NCBI GenBank assembly: GCA_022571135.1
Contig: JACZYK010000087.1
Location: 1 to 9,076 of the forward strand
DNA length: 9,076 nucleotides
Direction: 5' to 3'
From: Bacteroidota bacterium
GTDB taxonomy: Bacteria; Bacteroidota; Rhodothermia; Rhodothermales; UBA10348
Part shown: positions 6,955 to 9,076 of the stretch, one piece after another
How the letters are laid out: every line of letters starts with the position of its first letter
Position numbering within the stretch: position 1 is the first letter of the stretch
The notes under the pieces: model-generated
What the model was told of the DNA's origin: nothing
Database searches by the model: none
Seen by the model: only the letters and a program-made list of their open reading frames with translations
Translations under genes and position numbers: made by a program

Positions 6955-7311
6955 ATGCACACAGAACGGATCACGAAGGCACTGAAAGGACTCGTCCGGC
7001 GCCCCGGCATCCCGGATGATCCGGTCGAGGACGACATGGTTCCGTGGCGCCAACGGATCGACCAGATCGATCAGATCCTTCTGGCCCTGCTCAACGAGAG
7101 GGCCAGGTGTGGCAACATTATCGGGAATATTAAAAAGAAGCTGGGTCTGCCCGTCTACGTTCCGAAACGAGAGGAGGAAGTGCTCGAACAGGTAATGAAA
7201 GAAAATAAAGGACCTCTCCCGGACCCGGCGGTACGGAATCTCTTCGAAAGAATCATCGACGAGATCCGATCCCTAGAGCGACAGAAGTATCAGGATGAAT
7301 CCGATACCTAG
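6955..7311 (+). CDS. Stand-alone AroQ-type chorismate mutase
   Basis: This enzyme converts chorismate to prephenate, the branch point to Phe and Tyr, in the cytoplasm. Residues 31-110 form the all-helical type II domain. Aligned by eye to E. coli chorismate mutase, active-site residues map to R32 (R11), R49 (R28), K60 (K39), R72 (R51) and E73 (E52). Position D48 is V69 here, and Q88 appears to be E108, a change also seen in yeast chorismate mutase. There is no prephenate dehydratase, dehydrogenase or DAHP synthase fusion. The first 27 residues are an extra, non-conserved segment. A second ATG at 7036 has GAGGA 4 bases upstream and would give 91 residues, the usual size for this domain, while the ATG at 6955 has no visible SD, so either start is possible. 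It follows tsaD by 21 bases and precedes mltG by 71. Confidence 0.93.
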   Translation: MHTERITKALKGLVRRPGIPDDPVEDDMVPWRQRIDQIDQILLALLNERARCGNIIGNIKKKLGLPVYVPKREEEVLEQVMKENKGPLPDPAVRNLFERIIDEIRSLERQKYQDESDT

Positions 7312-7382
7312 GAACCGCGTAATCAGTACCGCCCGGTCACTCAGAATAATCAGACACATTCAATCCCGATACGCTTCAACGC

Positions 7383-8414
7383 ATGCGAAAGTGGTTTCGG
7401 TTTCTTCTGGTCGCGCTCGTTGTGACCGCCGGGCTCTCTGCGATCAGCGCATACGTGCTCGTTTACGCTCCCGTGACGGCGGAATTCCAGGGCAAACGCT
7501 CTGTAGAAATCCCACCGGGTTCGGATATCTTAGCCGTCGCCGATTCTCTTGGAAATCGGGGTATTCTCGAGAAACGCAGGAGCTTTCTCCTGTTCGCAAG
7601 ACTTTCCGGCTGGGGGACTCAAGTCAAGGCCGGTCATTACATGATTTCTTCGGGAAGTTCGAGCAAAGACATTCTGGATCGGCTCCGGCGCGGCCTTCAG
7701 GAACCCGTCCGAGTGAGCGTACCCGCAGGTAGCAGAAAAGAACGGATAGCAGCCGCGATTGCCAGAAACATGGCATTTTCGGCCGGTGACGTGCTGGCTG
7801 CCCTGACGAATGAACAATTTGCCGCAGAGCTCGATACCGACACGACCCAGCTCTTCGGCTTCCTGCTCCCCGATACGTACTTCTTTTACTGGCTGACGAG
7901 TCCGGAAAACGTCATCCGAAAAATCAAGGCGACGACGGACGCGCTCATCGAGAGCGAAACAGGGGAAAACTCACCCGGGATGACGAGCGACGAGGTGCTT
8001 CGTCTGGCCGCTATCGTCGAGTGGGAGACGGCTCAGATTCCCGAGAAAGCAACGATCGCAGGCGTCTATCTGAACCGAATCAAAAAAGGCTGGCCGCTCC
8101 AGGCGGACCCGACGGTCCAGTATGCGGTGATGCTCGCTGAAGGGAAAAAGCGCCGATTACTATTCGCGGATTATGATATTCGACACCCGTACAATACGTA
8201 CAAATACCGGGGCCTTCCCCCAGGACCTATTAACAATCCGGGTTTCGCTTCTCTGAGGGCGGCGCTCTATCCGGCGGACGTGCCCTACTTGTATTTCGTA
8301 GCCAATGGGGATGGCTCACACACGTTTAGCCGCAACCTAAGAGAGCACCTGCGGGCAAAATCAAGATTTGATAAAGTAAGAAGACAAGCCCGACGAAAGC
8401 AGACTGAGGGATAA
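7383..8414 (+). CDS. mltG: Endolytic murein transglycosylase MltG (YceG family)
   Basis: MltG is a single-pass inner-membrane lytic transglycosylase that cuts nascent glycan strands and is thought to set their length. The 343 residues show a basic start and one transmembrane helix (about 6-28), then a LysM-like region (about 40-105, with IPPGSDILAVADSL and AGHYMISSG). The catalytic domain follows, with LLPDTYFF (161-168), AAIVEWETAQIPEKATIAGVYLNR (209-232), LQADPTVQYA (239-248), YNTYKYRGLPPGPINNPG (270-287) and YFVANGDGSHTFS (304-316). Glu213 corresponds to the catalytic Glu218 of the E. coli enzyme. The C-terminus is strongly basic. The ATG has no good SD, but the signal-anchor begins right there, so the start is plausible. 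The helicase gene starts 7 bases after its stop. Confidence 0.96.
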   Translation: MRKWFRFLLVALVVTAGLSAISAYVLVYAPVTAEFQGKRSVEIPPGSDILAVADSLGNRGILEKRRSFLLFARLSGWGTQVKAGHYMISSGSSSKDILDRLRRGLQEPVRVSVPAGSRKERIAAAIARNMAFSAGDVLAALTNEQFAAELDTDTTQLFGFLLPDTYFFYWLTSPENVIRKIKATTDALIESETGENSPGMTSDEVLRLAAIVEWETAQIPEKATIAGVYLNRIKKGWPLQADPTVQYAVMLAEGKKRRLLFADYDIRHPYNTYKYRGLPPGPINNPGFASLRAALYPADVPYLYFVANGDGSHTFSRNLREHLRAKSRFDKVRRQARRKQTEG

Positions 8415-8421
8415 CTCAAAA

Positions 8422-8745
8422 TTGAATCAGAGCGAGCATTTATTAGAGTCATTGAATCCCGTGCAGAGAGCCGCCGTTACGCACACGGAGGGTCCAGTGT
8501 TAGTCGTAGCGGGCGCAGGCAGCGGCAAAACACGCGTCATCGCCCACCGCATCGCGCACGTCGATCCACTCTTCCCCCTCGTAGAGATGCACGTTTTTCA
8601 GGCCATAAGCCCTTGCAGATGGTCCTTTTTTTGGACGGTAAGGGGGGTATGCGTCCTTTGGGGGGTGAGGGTCGAGAACGTAAGGACGTGCTCTCTCACG
8701 CAGCCTTTTCAAAAAGCGACTCCTGATTTCGCGCGGTGCAGCTAA
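8422..8745 (+). CDS. UvrD/PcrA-family helicase, N-terminal fragment only (broken near 8560)
   Basis: Superfamily 1A helicases of this group unwind DNA during repair and replication restart. From a TTG start, residues 7-46 match the family closely: LLESLNPVQRAAVTHTEGP carries the Q motif and VLVVAGAGSGKTRVIAHRIAH carries Walker A. A GAGGG sits about 12 bases upstream of the TTG. After His46 (base 8559) the family pattern (a hydrophobic helix, then the ITFTNKAA motif Ia) is absent in all three plus-strand frames. The remaining ~60 residues, up to TAA at 8743-8745, look like out-of-context translation rich in Trp, Cys and Val. A working helicase needs about 650-750 residues, so this copy as read is non-functional. 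It may be a disrupted gene or a chimeric assembly. UvrD, PcrA and Rep cannot be told apart from this fragment. Confidence 0.8.
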   Translation: MNQSEHLLESLNPVQRAAVTHTEGPVLVVAGAGSGKTRVIAHRIAHVDPLFPLVEMHVFQAISPCRWSFFWTVRGVCVLWGVRVENVRTCSLTQPFQKATPDFARCS

Positions 8746-9076
8746 AAAAGGCCCGCCTGTGTCGCATGGCGTTGACGAGCCCATACTCGTCCTCTGGCCA
8801 ATCCTGGAGCGAGCGCAATTTCGGGTAGACGCGGGCCTAAAAAATGGGTACAAACAGGCAATCCTTCCAAACTCCACCGTAGCGATGCAGTGACTGGCTC
8901 AAAACTTGCTCCGTGACTCGTAATTTTCAATTCTCCTCTTTTGCCGTGGTCATTGCAGCGGATCATCATAATCCGTCGCTCCTAAACCCCGATTTCCTGC
9001 ACATTAACAAAATCATTCCAGAGGGATTCGTACAACGTGCGACCCTCACAACGCCAGCTTTATCTACCGTCGATTA
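8560..9076. other. Unassigned sequence after the helicase break
   Basis: I recognise no gene in this stretch. Short open frames exist on both strands: minus 8969-8742, the minus frame ending in the helicase (8877-8500), and plus 8684-8893 without a good start. None shows a known domain, and they overlap one another. The base composition looks patchier than in the flanking genes, with two G6 runs (8642-8647 and 8660-8665), a T8 run near 8625 and several A6 runs. An 8-base inverted repeat lies at 8749-8756 and 8831-8838. No insertion-sequence ends, target duplication, tRNA or CRISPR pattern was found. It may be an inserted or rearranged accessory segment or foreign sequence joined during assembly. 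Confidence 0.6.
8742..8969 (-). CDS. Possible small hypothetical ORF (75 residues)
   Basis: Starting at tandem ATGs, this frame has AGGAG placed 9 bases upstream, a reasonable ribosome-binding site, and ends at TAG 8744-8742. The predicted peptide begins MMIRCNDHGKRGELKI and is Arg/Leu/Pro-rich towards its end, with two Cys and no recognised domain, signal peptide or membrane segment. It lies wholly inside the unassigned sequence past the helicase break and overlaps open frames on the other strand. The SD is the only positive evidence, so this is a weak call. Confidence 0.2.
   Translation of the reverse strand: MMIRCNDHGKRGELKITSHGASFEPVTASLRWSLEGLPVCTHFLGPRLPEIALAPGLARGRVWARQRHATQAGLF

Noticed and set aside
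8560..9076. Insertion sequence, retron or integron attC element after the helicase break
   Set aside because: No transposase, reverse transcriptase or integrase motif, no terminal repeats at the edge, and no attC core boxes could be found; the window ends too soon to say more.

Overview
This 9,076-base window carries mostly conserved housekeeping and cell-envelope genes with moderate-to-high G+C. The gene content suggests the FCB group, possibly a Rhodothermota/Balneolota-like lineage. The grounds are a large DUF2723 (GT117-type) membrane protein, a secreted protein ending in a type IX secretion (T9SS) sorting domain, and a LytR_C-domain protein next to rsfS. The lineage is inferred from families seen by eye, not from a search. 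Several genes have Shine-Dalgarno sequences, and one promoter is a perfect sigma70 consensus. Both are unlike the TTTG/TAnnTTTG promoters and weak SD use of classical Bacteroidia.

Layout. Positions 1-2649 (+) hold a DUF2723 protein that lacks its N-terminus because the window begins inside it. Converging on it from the minus strand is a run of genes, read from high to low coordinates. These are a LytR_C membrane-anchored protein (5123-4659), the ribosome silencing factor RsfS (about 4592-4122), a putative lipoprotein (4110-3586) and a Reeler-like/T9SS secreted protein (3510-2668). Upstream of these, also on the minus strand, is a monocistronic gene for a small secreted Tyr/Gly-rich protein (5775-5215). 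It has its own consensus promoter and an intrinsic terminator.

From 5917 the plus strand carries tsaD (tRNA t6A synthesis), a stand-alone AroQ-type chorismate mutase, mltG (endolytic murein transglycosylase) and the first ~46 residues of a UvrD/PcrA-family helicase. Gaps between them are short (21, 71 and 7 bases), so they probably form one operon. Near 8560 the helicase homology stops abruptly. The last ~0.5 kb is sequence in which I recognise no gene. It could be a real insertion or rearrangement, or a chimeric contig end.

I do not see a convincing new multi-gene system here. The points most worth a second look are the apparently non-canonical start codon of rsfS behind a perfect AGGAGG, the breakpoint inside the helicase with its unexplained flank, the textbook promoter/terminator unit of the Tyr/Gly-rich protein, and the CxxxCH motif in the T9SS-exported protein.
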